From Burkholderiales bacterium (GTDB lineage Bacteria > Pseudomonadota > Gammaproteobacteria > Burkholderiales > Burkholderiaceae_C): 64,000 nt of DNA. Every line of letters starts with the position of its first letter. Position 1 is the first letter of the stretch. Location of the stretch: NCBI GenBank assembly GCA_028872015.1, contig JAGWLO010000002.1, positions 62,001 to 126,000 on the forward strand, given 5' to 3'. Of the stretch, positions 9,109 through 16,881 are shown piece by piece. Below the pieces are notes generated by a model that had not been told where the DNA came from, searched no databases, and saw only the letters and a program-made list of their open reading frames with translations. The position numbers were made by a program, and so were the translations under genes.

Positions 9109-11151
9109 ATGCAGCTTCATCGGCCCTGGCTGGCGTTGGTTTTCGCATCCGCCTGCGCCTTCGCGGCCACCGCCGCATCGGCTGCCGCCATCGGGGCCAA
9201 CGGCGCCGACGTCACGCTCGGCCAGCCTCTGGATTACGCGGTCCAGGTGCGCCTGGCCCCAGGCGAAAGCATCAACCCCGGGTGTGTCGCGGCGCAGGTC
9301 ACCCTCGGCGAGCGGCAGGTGCCCGCTACGCAGGTGCGGACCGTGCTGCGCATGGAAGGCCCCGACGTGGCGCAGGTCCGGGTGCTGACGACGCGGCCGG
9401 TGGACGAGCCGGTCGTGGGCGTCGTCGTCCAGGCCGGCTGCAACAGCCCCCTCACGCGCCGGTTCGTGGTGCTGGCCGACCCCCCGCTCACACCGCCCGC
9501 GGCGGCGGTGCCGGCCTATGCGGCGGCGCCTCCGCCGGCCGAGACGACCGCGCCTGCCGGCATGCCCGTGCAGGCAGGACGTCCGGTGGCGTCTGTGGCG
9601 CCGCTCGCACCGTTGCCGCCCCAGCCCGGGTTGGCTGCGGCGGCGGTCACGGGCAAGGCGTCGGGCGCGCTTAAGCCCGAGCACACGCCGCCACGCCGTG
9701 CCCGCCGCGCCGAGCCGCTCCGCAAGCCGCATGTGGCCCAGCCGGTCGAGGTCGCGCGCGCCGCCCGCGGCGCGCGGCTCGAGCTCGACCCGGCCGAGCC
9801 GGTGCGCCCGCTGGCGCCGGCACCGATGGCCACGGCCGTGGCCATCGAGCAGGCCCTCGACGCGGTGGAAGCCGCGGCCAGCGCGGCGCGGGCCGCGGCG
9901 TGGGCGGCTTCCGCCTCGGCCGCGCGCATCGCCGAGCTGGAGAGTACGGTGGCGCGGCTGAAGGCCGAGGACCGCAGCCGCAGCGCGGATGCCGTGCAGG
10001 TGCGCCAGCGCCTGCTGCAGGCCGAGCGGGCCGGTCGCTGGACCTGGCCGCTGCTGGCCGCCACCGGCGCCCTCACGCTGCTGTCGGCCTGGCTGGGCTG
10101 GCAGCTGGCGGCCCTGCAGCAGGCACGCCGCGGCGAGTGGCGCGCTGCCGCCGCGCCGCGCGCGGACGATGCCGATGCCGATCCCGAGCCCGGCCCGGGT
10201 CGGCCGGCTACCGCGCCGATCCCGTTCGTCACCTCCGAGATGCGGCTGCCTGCGGTACCCGGCCCGCCCGGGACCCAGCGCCTGCCGCCGGCCTGGCCGC
10301 CCTCGACCAGCCCCGAGCTGCTGAACCCGCCCACGGTGGCGATGGACCCCGAGTCCCGGCTGCAGGCGGTGCAGACGGGTGCGGCGCTGGCCCCGCCGGC
10401 CGATGCCGCCGCGCAACGCACCGCGGTGCAGCCGCGGCCGGCCGAGACGGCGCCGCGCGACGTCTCGATCGAGGAGCTGATCGATCTCGAGCAGCAGGCC
10501 GAGTTCTTCGCCGTGCTGGGTCAGGACGAGGCCGCGATCGATCTGCTGATGGAGCACCTGCGGCACACCGGCGGCAGCAGCCCGCTGCCCTACCTGAAGC
10601 TGCTCGAGATCTACGGCCGGCGCGGCGACCGTGCCGACTACGAGCGCATGCGCTCGCGCTTCAACCACCGCTTCAACGCCTATGCGCCCGAGTGGGGCGT
10701 GGACCTGCAGGCCGGGCGTTCTCTGGCCGACTACCCGGGCGTGATCCCGCGGCTGGAGCAGGTGTGGCCGCGCCCGCTGGAGGCGATGGCGGAGCTCGAG
10801 GCGCTGCTGTTCCGCAAGTCGCGCGGCGATCTGTTCGAGCTGCCGGCGTACCGCGAGGTGCTGTTCCTGTACGCGATCGCGCGCGACCTGCTCGACCGCG
10901 AAGTGGGCGAAGGCGGTACGGTCGACCTGCTGCTGCCGCTGGCTGCGCGCCCGGCCTTCAACTGCACCGCGCCGGCCCCGTACCTCGAGCTCACGGGCGA
11001 CGAGGACGCGACAGTTTCGCGCCCCACCGAGCCCCCCGCCTCGGCCGGCGAACTCGACCTGGACCTGAGTGCCGCGGACGACCGCCAGGCCAGCATCTTC
11101 GACACCCTGGATCACAGCCGCGCCAGCGACGGGCCGCCCAGCCTGCGCTAG
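9109..11151 (+). CDS. FimV-like membrane protein
   Basis: 680 residues. A signal peptide (residues 1-25) precedes a beta-rich region with two Cys (to about residue 125). Then come Pro/Ala-rich linkers and an Ala-rich helical segment (residues about 240-300, probably coiled coil). A single membrane helix lies at about residues 310-335 (WTWPLLAATGALTLLSAWLG). After another Pro-rich stretch, the C-terminal cytoplasmic part begins with IEELIDLEQQAEFFAVLGQD and EAAIDLLMEHLRHTGG, typical of FimV-family TPR-like ends. The order (periplasmic domain, one TM, cytoplasmic TPR-like end) matches FimV/TspA proteins, which affect type IV pilus assembly and pole organisation. A LysM motif is not evident, so the family link rests mainly on the C-terminus. 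No pilus genes are nearby. Confidence 0.65.
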   Translation: MQLHRPWLALVFASACAFAATAASAAAIGANGADVTLGQPLDYAVQVRLAPGESINPGCVAAQVTLGERQVPATQVRTVLRMEGPDVAQVRVLTTRPVDEPVVGVVVQAGCNSPLTRRFVVLADPPLTPPAAAVPAYAAAPPPAETTAPAGMPVQAGRPVASVAPLAPLPPQPGLAAAAVTGKASGALKPEHTPPRRARRAEPLRKPHVAQPVEVARAARGARLELDPAEPVRPLAPAPMATAVAIEQALDAVEAAASAARAAAWAASASAARIAELESTVARLKAEDRSRSADAVQVRQRLLQAERAGRWTWPLLAATGALTLLSAWLGWQLAALQQARRGEWRAAAAPRADDADADPEPGPGRPATAPIPFVTSEMRLPAVPGPPGTQRLPPAWPPSTSPELLNPPTVAMDPESRLQAVQTGAALAPPADAAAQRTAVQPRPAETAPRDVSIEELIDLEQQAEFFAVLGQDEAAIDLLMEHLRHTGGSSPLPYLKLLEIYGRRGDRADYERMRSRFNHRFNAYAPEWGVDLQAGRSLADYPGVIPRLEQVWPRPLEAMAELEALLFRKSRGDLFELPAYREVLFLYAIARDLLDREVGEGGTVDLLLPLAARPAFNCTAPAPYLELTGDEDATVSRPTEPPASAGELDLDLSAADDRQASIFDTLDHSRASDGPPSLR

Positions 11152-12239
11152 TCGCAGGCGGCGGCAGGCGAGGAGACGCCCAGCAACGCATGCAGCCGCG
11201 GGCTGGTGGTGGTGTACTGCAGCGGCGTCGCCCGGTCTGGATGCAGGTGCCGGGCCACGCCATAGGCGGCCAGCGTGGCCTCGTGGAAGCCGCAGACGAT
11301 GAGCTTCTTCTTGCCCGGGTAGGTGTTGATGTCACCCACCGCGAAGATGCCGGGCGTGCCGGTCGCGTAGGTCTCGGTGTCGACCCGCAGCTGCCGGCGC
11401 TCCAGCGCCAGGCCCCAGTCGGCGATCGGCCCCAGGCGCGGGCTCAGGCCCAGTCCCACGAGCAACGTGTCCAGCGGCAGCGCCTGCGTGCCGCCGTCGG
11501 CGGTGGCGATGTCCAGCCGCACGAGGCGGCCCTGGTCTTCGGCACAGGCCACGGGCTGACCCGCCACGAAGTGCACGGCGCCTGTGGCGATGCAGGCCTG
11601 CAGGCGGGCCAGGCCGGCAGGGTCGGCGTCCAGCGTGTCGCGCCGGTGCACCAAGGTCACGCGGGCCGGCCGGGCGGCCGGCGCAGCCTCACCCAGCGCC
11701 AGCGCCCAGTCGAGCGCGATCTCGCCGCCGCCCACCACCACCACGTGCCGGCCGGCCAATGCGGCCGGCTCGTCCAGCGCATAGTGCAGCTGCGTGCCTT
11801 CGTGCCGGTCCAGGCCTTCGAGCTTCAGCGTGCGGGGCTGGAAGGCCCCCGCCCCGCCGGCGATGACCACGGCGCCGGCATCGAAGCGCGGACCACCGCG
11901 CGTGAGGACGGTCCAGCGGCCGTCGTCCTGCCGCTGCAGGCCGGTGACGAGCTGCCCCAGGTGCAGGCCTGCACCGAAGGGCCGGATCTGCTGCAGCAGC
12001 CGCTGCGTCAGCTCGTGCCCGCTGCATCGGGGCAGGGCGGGGATGTCGTAGAGCGGCTTGTCGGCGTACAGCGCCGCGCATTGACCGCCGGCGTGGGTCA
12101 GGACGTCGACGACCTGGGCGCGGATCTCGAGCAGCCCGAGCTGGAACACCTGGAACAGGCCCACCGGGCCGGCGCCGATGATCAGGGCGTCGGTGCGCAC
12201 CGGCTCGCCGGGGGGAGGCACCGGGGCCGCGGTGGTCAC
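11148..12239 (-). CDS. Ferredoxin--NADP reductase (thioredoxin-reductase-like type)
   Basis: 363 residues if started at the GTG at 12239. It has two nucleotide-binding domains: the FAD Rossmann motif DALIIGAGPVGLFQVF at the N-terminus and the NADPH motif HVVVVGGGEIALDWALAL in the middle. The end carries GTPGIFAVGDINTYPGKKKL, typical of the FNR family that lacks the thioredoxin-reductase CxxC. The frame extends to 12356, but that would overlap the ferredoxin gene; GTG 12239 leaves a gap of 7 bp and keeps the whole fold. It lies directly downstream of the ferredoxin gene, a likely redox pair passing electrons between NADPH and ferredoxin. It overlaps the last codon of the convergent FimV-like gene. 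Confidence 0.85.
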   Translation of the reverse strand: MTTAAPVPPPGEPVRTDALIIGAGPVGLFQVFQLGLLEIRAQVVDVLTHAGGQCAALYADKPLYDIPALPRCSGHELTQRLLQQIRPFGAGLHLGQLVTGLQRQDDGRWTVLTRGGPRFDAGAVVIAGGAGAFQPRTLKLEGLDRHEGTQLHYALDEPAALAGRHVVVVGGGEIALDWALALGEAAPAARPARVTLVHRRDTLDADPAGLARLQACIATGAVHFVAGQPVACAEDQGRLVRLDIATADGGTQALPLDTLLVGLGLSPRLGPIADWGLALERRQLRVDTETYATGTPGIFAVGDINTYPGKKKLIVCGFHEATLAAYGVARHLHPDRATPLQYTTTSPRLHALLGVSSPAAACD

Positions 12240-12246
12240 GGCGGGG

Positions 12247-12570
12247 TCAGCGCAGCAGCTGGTCGAGCTTGTCCTTGCGGTCCTTCCACGCCTCGGCATC
12301 GGGCAGCGCAGGCTTGCGCTTGGTGATGCTGGGCCAGCCGCGTGCGAGCTCGGCATTGAGCTTGATGAAGGCCAGCTGCTCGGAGGGCACGTCCTCCTCG
12401 GGCAGGATGGCGTTCACCGGGCACTCGGGGATGCAGACCGCGCAATCGATGCATTCGTCGGGGTCGATGACGAGCATGTTCGGCCCTTCGCGGAAGCAAT
12501 CGACGGGGCAGACGTCCACGCAATCGGTGTACTTGCAGCGGATGCAGGATTCGAGGACAACGTGGGTCAT
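12247..12570 (-). CDS. fdxA: 7Fe ferredoxin FdxA
   Basis: 107 residues. The N-terminal half carries the 3Fe-4S/4Fe-4S pattern [18 protein letters not shown] and the second set [13 protein letters not shown]. The remaining tail of about 50 residues ([19 protein letters not shown]) is typical of the Azotobacter FdI/FdxA group found next to mutS or ferredoxin reductases in proteobacteria. It is a small soluble electron carrier. The reductase gene follows within 7 bp on the same strand, so the two are probably cotranscribed. Confidence 0.95.
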   Translation of the reverse strand: MTHVVLESCIRCKYTDCVDVCPVDCFREGPNMLVIDPDECIDCAVCIPECPVNAILPEEDVPSEQLAFIKLNAELARGWPSITKRKPALPDAEAWKDRKDKLDQLLR

Positions 12571-12634
12571 GGATCGGCTCGGTGGTTTCGGGGCTCGCCG
12601 CAGCCAGGTCGACCACGGATGCCCAGGCCTGATT

Positions 12635-13414
12635 TTACGGGGCCGGCGCGCCGGCCCCGGCCGCAGCGTTCATGCCGGTGGCCGAACGACCGGCCGAACC
12701 GCCGAGCGGGACGCCCGCCACGGCGCGCGCGCCGGCGCCCACCGTGACCACGGTCGGCCGTCCGCTGTGAACCAGCACCGCCGCGGCCAGGTCGACGAGC
12801 CGGTGCTCGCTGGCCAGACCGTCGGGCCAGCCCGCGCGCGAGATCACGCTGGCCGGCGTGTCATCCGGCCAGCCCGCCCGGCGCAGCGCGCGTGCCAGCG
12901 CGCCGAGCTGGCGGCCGGCCATGTAGTACACCTCGGTGTCGGCGTGGCGCCGGCCTTGCAGGGCGCCGTCGCGCGTCATCGCGGTGCTCAGGCTCACGCT
13001 GCGGCCACTGCCACGGCGGGTGAGCGGGCGCTTCGTGTCCGCCGCCGCCGCCAGGGCCGCGGTGACGCCGGGCACCACTTCGCATTCGATGCCGGCCGCG
13101 GCCAGGGCCTGCAACTCTTCCTCGAGGCGGCCGAAGACGCTCGGGTCGCCGCCTTTCAAGCGCACGACCAGGCGGTGCTGCCGGGCCTGCGCCACCAGCA
13201 TCGCGTCGATCGTCGCCTGGCCGGTGCCGTCGCAGAAGCCGCGCTTGCCGACGTCGATCCAGCGCGCCTGCGGCGCCAGCTCGCGCAGCGCGGGGTCGGT
13301 GAGGGCGTCGAACAGCACCACCTCGGCCTCGGCGAGGCGGCGCGCTCCGCGCAGCGTGATCAGGTCGGCGGCGCCGGGCCCGGCACCGATGAAGACGACG
13401 CGGCCGGAAGTCAT
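12635..13414 (-). CDS. cobA: Uroporphyrinogen-III C-methyltransferase (SUMT)
   Basis: 259 residues. Family motifs are [20 protein letters not shown] (SAM-binding P-loop), [33 protein letters not shown] and VYYMAGRQL. The enzyme methylates uroporphyrinogen III twice to make precorrin-2, the first step to siroheme and cobalamin. It is the last gene of the sulfate-assimilation operon and overlaps cysN by ATGA, so its job here is most likely to supply siroheme to the sulfite reductase encoded at the head of the same operon. No CysG-type oxidase/ferrochelatase domain is fused. The C-terminal 25 residues are Ala/Gly/Pro-rich and probably disordered. Confidence 0.92.
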   Translation of the reverse strand: MTSGRVVFIGAGPGAADLITLRGARRLAEAEVVLFDALTDPALRELAPQARWIDVGKRGFCDGTGQATIDAMLVAQARQHRLVVRLKGGDPSVFGRLEEELQALAAAGIECEVVPGVTAALAAAADTKRPLTRRGSGRSVSLSTAMTRDGALQGRRHADTEVYYMAGRQLGALARALRRAGWPDDTPASVISRAGWPDGLASEHRLVDLAAAVLVHSGRPTVVTVGAGARAVAGVPLGGSAGRSATGMNAAAGAGAPAP

Positions 13415-14754
13415 GCCGCTTCCCGTTCGGCCCGCACCAGCAGTGCGCCGCTGGTGCGGTGGCTGGCCGGGTCGACGACGATCAGCGCGCCGCCGATGCG
13501 GTCGTCGGCGTAGGGTGCCAGCGGCAGCGGGTGCTGCAGCTCGAACACGACCTCGCCGATCTCGTTGACGGCCAGCGTGTGTGCGTCCTCGGGCGCCAGC
13601 GTGTGGATGTCGAGCCGGTGCGTGATCTGGACCAGTCGCGCCTGCACCCAGCGGCTGCCGTGCCGTACCCAGTACTTGCGGCCGGGCGTCGCGGCCTCGG
13701 TGTCGAGCCAGGCCAGCGTGGCGGCGAAGCGCTGCCGCGGGCGCAGCGCGCCGGGGCTGGCGAGCCAGTCGCCGCGCGAGACGTCGAGCTGGCGGTCGAG
13801 CACGACGCCGGCCGACTGCCCCGCTACGCAGGCCGCGACGCCGCTGCCGGCCCGGCGCAGGGCCTGCACGCGGGCGCGCTCGCCGCTCGGGAAGACCTCC
13901 AGCTCGTCGCCGACCTGAACCCGTCCCTGCGCGATGCGGCCCCAGAACACGCGCGGCTGCTCGCCGACGCCCGGCGCGATCGAGGCGTCGCGCGCCACGT
14001 ACTGCACCGGCAGGCTGAGCGCCTCGGCGGTAGGCTCCTGCGCCGCGGGCAGGTCCTCGAGCAGCTGCAGCAGCGAGGGGCCGCGGTACCAGCTCGCGTC
14101 GAGCGGCTGCGTCACGTTGTCGCCGCGGAGCGCCGACACCGGCACGATGCCGGCGACCCCGATGCCGGCCTCGGTGGCGAAGCGCTCGAGCGCGCGCGAC
14201 ACGGCCGCAAATGCCGCCGCGGGGTCGGCCACGGCGTCGATCTTGTTGACCGCGAACACGATGCTGGGCACGCGCAGCAGCTGCGCCAGCACGGTGTGGC
14301 GCCGCGTCTGCGGCAGCAGCCGCAGCGGCTGCCGTGCCAGGTCGAGCTTGGTGATGTCGACCAGCACCACGACGGCGTCGCTGCCGGCCGCGGCGGTGAC
14401 CATGTTGCGCGTGTACTGCTCGTGGCCCGGGGCGTCGGCGATGATGAACTTGCGCGCCGGCGTCGCGAAGTACCGGTAGGCGACGTCGATCGTGATGCCC
14501 TGTTCGCGCTCGGCCTCCAGCCCGTCGGTGAGCAGGCTCAGGTCGAACGCCGGCGCGCCTGCGGCGCGGGGCGCACCGGCGGCGCGAGCGTGCAGGTGGT
14601 CGAGCTGGTCGGCCAGGATCGCGCGGCTGTCGTAGAGCAGGCGTCCGATCAGCGTGCTTTTGCCGTCGTCCACGCTGCCGGCGGTGAGGAAGCGCAGCGC
14701 GCGGCGCGGTGCCCGCGCGGGCCGCTCGTACACGGTCTGGGGCAGGGCGGACAT
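13411..14754 (-). CDS. cysN: Sulfate adenylyltransferase subunit 1 (GTPase) CysN
   Basis: 447 residues. It is an EF-Tu-like translation-factor GTPase with G1 GSVDDGKSTLIGRLL, switch II DAPGHEQYTRNM and G4 VNKID, followed by beta-barrel domains. It drives ATP sulfurylase (with CysD) to make APS from sulfate and ATP using GTP hydrolysis. The length shows CysN alone, without the fused CysC (APS kinase) domain of NodQ-type proteins. The ATG at 14754 overlaps the cysD stop as TGATG, and its own stop overlaps cobA, so it is translationally coupled on both sides. No APS kinase is nearby, consistent with direct reduction of APS by the neighbouring CysH. Confidence 0.95.
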   Translation of the reverse strand: MSALPQTVYERPARAPRRALRFLTAGSVDDGKSTLIGRLLYDSRAILADQLDHLHARAAGAPRAAGAPAFDLSLLTDGLEAEREQGITIDVAYRYFATPARKFIIADAPGHEQYTRNMVTAAAGSDAVVVLVDITKLDLARQPLRLLPQTRRHTVLAQLLRVPSIVFAVNKIDAVADPAAAFAAVSRALERFATEAGIGVAGIVPVSALRGDNVTQPLDASWYRGPSLLQLLEDLPAAQEPTAEALSLPVQYVARDASIAPGVGEQPRVFWGRIAQGRVQVGDELEVFPSGERARVQALRRAGSGVAACVAGQSAGVVLDRQLDVSRGDWLASPGALRPRQRFAATLAWLDTEAATPGRKYWVRHGSRWVQARLVQITHRLDIHTLAPEDAHTLAVNEIGEVVFELQHPLPLAPYADDRIGGALIVVDPASHRTSGALLVRAEREAA

Positions 14755-15722
14755 CAGAAGTAGCCTTCCTTCTTGCGCCGCTCCATCGCGGCATCGGAAC
14801 TGCGGTCGTCCAGGCGCGTGGCGCCGCGCTCGCTGACGGTGACCGTCAGCGTCTCGGCCACGACCTCGATGGCGTCGGTGGCTTCGCTCTCGACCGGGCA
14901 GGTGCAGGTCATGTCGCCGACGGTGCGGAATCGCACGTCCACCGTCTCGACCCGCTCGCCGGCCTGTGGCGGCGTGACCGCGGTCACCGGCACCAGCAGG
15001 CCTTTGCGGCGCACCACCTCGCGCGGGTGGCTGTAGTACAGGTCGGGCAGCGGGATGCGCTCGCGGGCGATGTAGAGCCAGACGTCGAGCTCGGTCCAGT
15101 TGCTGATCGGGAAGGCGCGGAAATGCTCGCCCGGGCGCAGACGGGTGTTGAACAAGGTCCACAGCTCCGGTCGCTGCTCTTTCGGCTGCCACTGGCCGAA
15201 GCTGTCGCGGTGGCTGAAGATGCGCTCCTTCGCGCGCGCCTTCTCCTCGTCGCGGCGGGCGCCACCGATCAGGCCGTCGAAGCGGTGGGCTTCGATCGTC
15301 TCCAGCAGCGCCACGGTCTGGTGGCCGTTGCGCGATTCGAGGGGATGCGCCAGGCGCACGGTGCCGCGGCGGATCGAGTCCTCGACGCTGCCCACGACCA
15401 GGCGCTCGCCCATCTCGGCCACGCGGCGGTCGCGGAACTCGATCACCTCGGGGAAGTTGTGGCCGGTGTCGACGTGCAGCAGCGGGAAGGGCAGCCGGCC
15501 GCGGAAATCGTCGCCGCCCGCCGCGTCGGCACGGTGCTTGAAGGCCTTCTCGGCCAGCCGCAGCACGACGCAGGAATCCTTGCCGCCCGAGAACAGCAGC
15601 GCCGGCCGCTCGAAGCTGGCGGCGACCTCGCGCAGGATGAAGATGGCTTCTTCTTCCAGCCCGTCGAGATGCTGGTGGTCGAGGCCAGGGAGCAGGTGCT
15701 CCAGGTGAGCGGGCGCGTTCAT
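14754..15722 (-). CDS. cysD: Sulfate adenylyltransferase subunit 2 CysD
   Basis: 322 residues. The PP-loop ATP-pyrophosphatase motif is LLFSGGKDSCVVLRLAEKA. Other family marks are LLHVDTGHNFPEVIEFRD, GGARRDEEKARAKERIFS and PISNWTELDVWLYI. It forms the catalytic half of ATP sulfurylase with CysN. The start at 15722 (MNAPAH) overlaps the cysH stop as ATGA; the longer frame upstream lies entirely in cysH and is unlikely. Its order directly before cysN is the usual one. Confidence 0.96.
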   Translation of the reverse strand: MNAPAHLEHLLPGLDHQHLDGLEEEAIFILREVAASFERPALLFSGGKDSCVVLRLAEKAFKHRADAAGGDDFRGRLPFPLLHVDTGHNFPEVIEFRDRRVAEMGERLVVGSVEDSIRRGTVRLAHPLESRNGHQTVALLETIEAHRFDGLIGGARRDEEKARAKERIFSHRDSFGQWQPKEQRPELWTLFNTRLRPGEHFRAFPISNWTELDVWLYIARERIPLPDLYYSHPREVVRRKGLLVPVTAVTPPQAGERVETVDVRFRTVGDMTCTCPVESEATDAIEVVAETLTVTVSERGATRLDDRSSDAAMERRKKEGYF

Positions 15723-16498
15723 GCGGCGGTCTCGGTTTCGGTGGCAGGGCTGGCTTCGAAGCGGGTGCGCAGCGCGGACGCAAGCGGCGCGGCGTGCAGG
15801 CCGCATTCCTTGGCGTGTTCGCTTTCCCACCACCAGCGGCCGGCGCGGAAGTCCTCGCCCAGCGCGACGGCCCGGGTGCAGGGCTCGCAGCCGATGCTCG
15901 GGTAGAAGGCGTCGTGCAGCGGGTTGTAGGGCACCCCATGGCTGGCGATGTAGTGCCAGACGTCGGCCTGGCTCCAGTCGGCCAGCGGGCTGAACTTGGT
16001 GCGGCCCTGGCCGTCGGGCTCGCTGAAGGGCACCTCGGCGCGGGCGCCCGATTGCTCGCGGCGCAGGCCAGTGATCCAGGCGGTGCGGCCTTGCATCGCA
16101 CGCGCCAGCGGTTCGAGCTTGCGCAGGGCGCAGCAGGCCTTGCGCAGCTCGATGCTCTGGCGCATCGCCAGCTCGCCGTGGCGGGCGACGAACTGGACGA
16201 CCTGTTCGGCCTGCGGCCGCCAGCGCTCGATCGACAGGCCGTAATGCGCTTCCGTTCGGGTGATCAGGGCCAGCGTCTCGGCGTGCAGCTGGCCGGTCTC
16301 GAGCGTTGCCAATGCGATCGGCAACTGGTGTCGCGCGATGAGGTCGGCGATCACCATGTCTTCGGCGCCCAGGCTGGTGGTGAAGACCAGACGAGCCGGG
16401 TGCGCGGCCACGGCCGTCTGCAGCACGGCCAGGGCATGCTCCACACGCTCGTCGAAGCCCGGCTTGGCACGGGCGTAGAGCCCGATGGCCCCGCTCAT
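15719..16498 (-). CDS. cysH: Assimilatory adenylyl-sulfate (APS) reductase CysH
   Basis: 259 residues of the PP-loop reductase family: FTTSLGAEDMVIADLI, the catalytic segment RKACCALRKLEPL, WITGLRREQSGARA, and the C-terminal cysteines GCEPCTR and KECGLH. The paired CC plus CxxC is the [4Fe-4S] ligand pattern of APS reductases; enterobacterial PAPS reductases lack it. The enzyme reduces APS to sulfite and AMP using thioredoxin or glutathione. This agrees with the absence of an APS kinase gene in the operon. It overlaps both neighbours by 4 bp (ATGA). Confidence 0.95.
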   Translation of the reverse strand: MSGAIGLYARAKPGFDERVEHALAVLQTAVAAHPARLVFTTSLGAEDMVIADLIARHQLPIALATLETGQLHAETLALITRTEAHYGLSIERWRPQAEQVVQFVARHGELAMRQSIELRKACCALRKLEPLARAMQGRTAWITGLRREQSGARAEVPFSEPDGQGRTKFSPLADWSQADVWHYIASHGVPYNPLHDAFYPSIGCEPCTRAVALGEDFRAGRWWWESEHAKECGLHAAPLASALRTRFEASPATETETAA

Positions 16499-16869
16499 GG
16501 CCTCACCCCCGCGGCCGACCGCCGCTCGGGCGGCACGGTCTGGTAATGGTGGTCGAACCAGCCGAGCGCGCGCTGGGCGGTCTCGATCTTCTGGTCGGCG
16601 CGGAGTTGCACGGCGTCGAAGCCGCAGCGGCGCAGCAGCGGCAGCATGTCGGCCAGCACCTCGCCGCGGGCGATGAGCTCGCCGGCGTAGCGCAGGCGGC
16701 CGCGCAGCAGCACGGCCTGCGAATAGGCGCGGCCGTCGGTCCACTTCGGAAACTCCAGCACCACGGAGGCGTGGCGCCGGATCTCGTCGCCGCGCGCCAG
16801 CACGTCGGTGCTGTTGTCGAGTGCCAGCGCGTCGGCCGGCCAGGCCAGGTCGGAGGGCAGGAATCGCAT
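16495..16869 (-). CDS. DUF934 protein of the sulfate-assimilation operon
   Basis: 124 residues, soluble. It carries VVLEFPKWTDGRAYSQA, LRGRLRYAGELIARGEVL and CGFDAVQLRADQ, the pattern of DUF934 proteins. These small proteins almost always sit between sulfite reductase and cysH in beta- and gammaproteobacteria; the biochemical role is not established, and an auxiliary part in sulfite reduction is assumed from context. The gap to the sulfite reductase gene is 12 bp and the stop overlaps cysH by ATGA. Confidence 0.9.
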   Translation of the reverse strand: MRFLPSDLAWPADALALDNSTDVLARGDEIRRHASVVLEFPKWTDGRAYSQAVLLRGRLRYAGELIARGEVLADMLPLLRRCGFDAVQLRADQKIETAQRALGWFDHHYQTVPPERRSAAGVRP

Positions 16870-16881
16870 CGGGTTCTCCGG

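Noticed and set aside
12639-12658. Perfect 20-bp GC palindrome at the end of cobA
   Set aside because: It lies inside the last codons of cobA and is followed on the minus strand by A-rich sequence, not T, so it is not a terminator; GC-rich palindromes are frequent by chance here.
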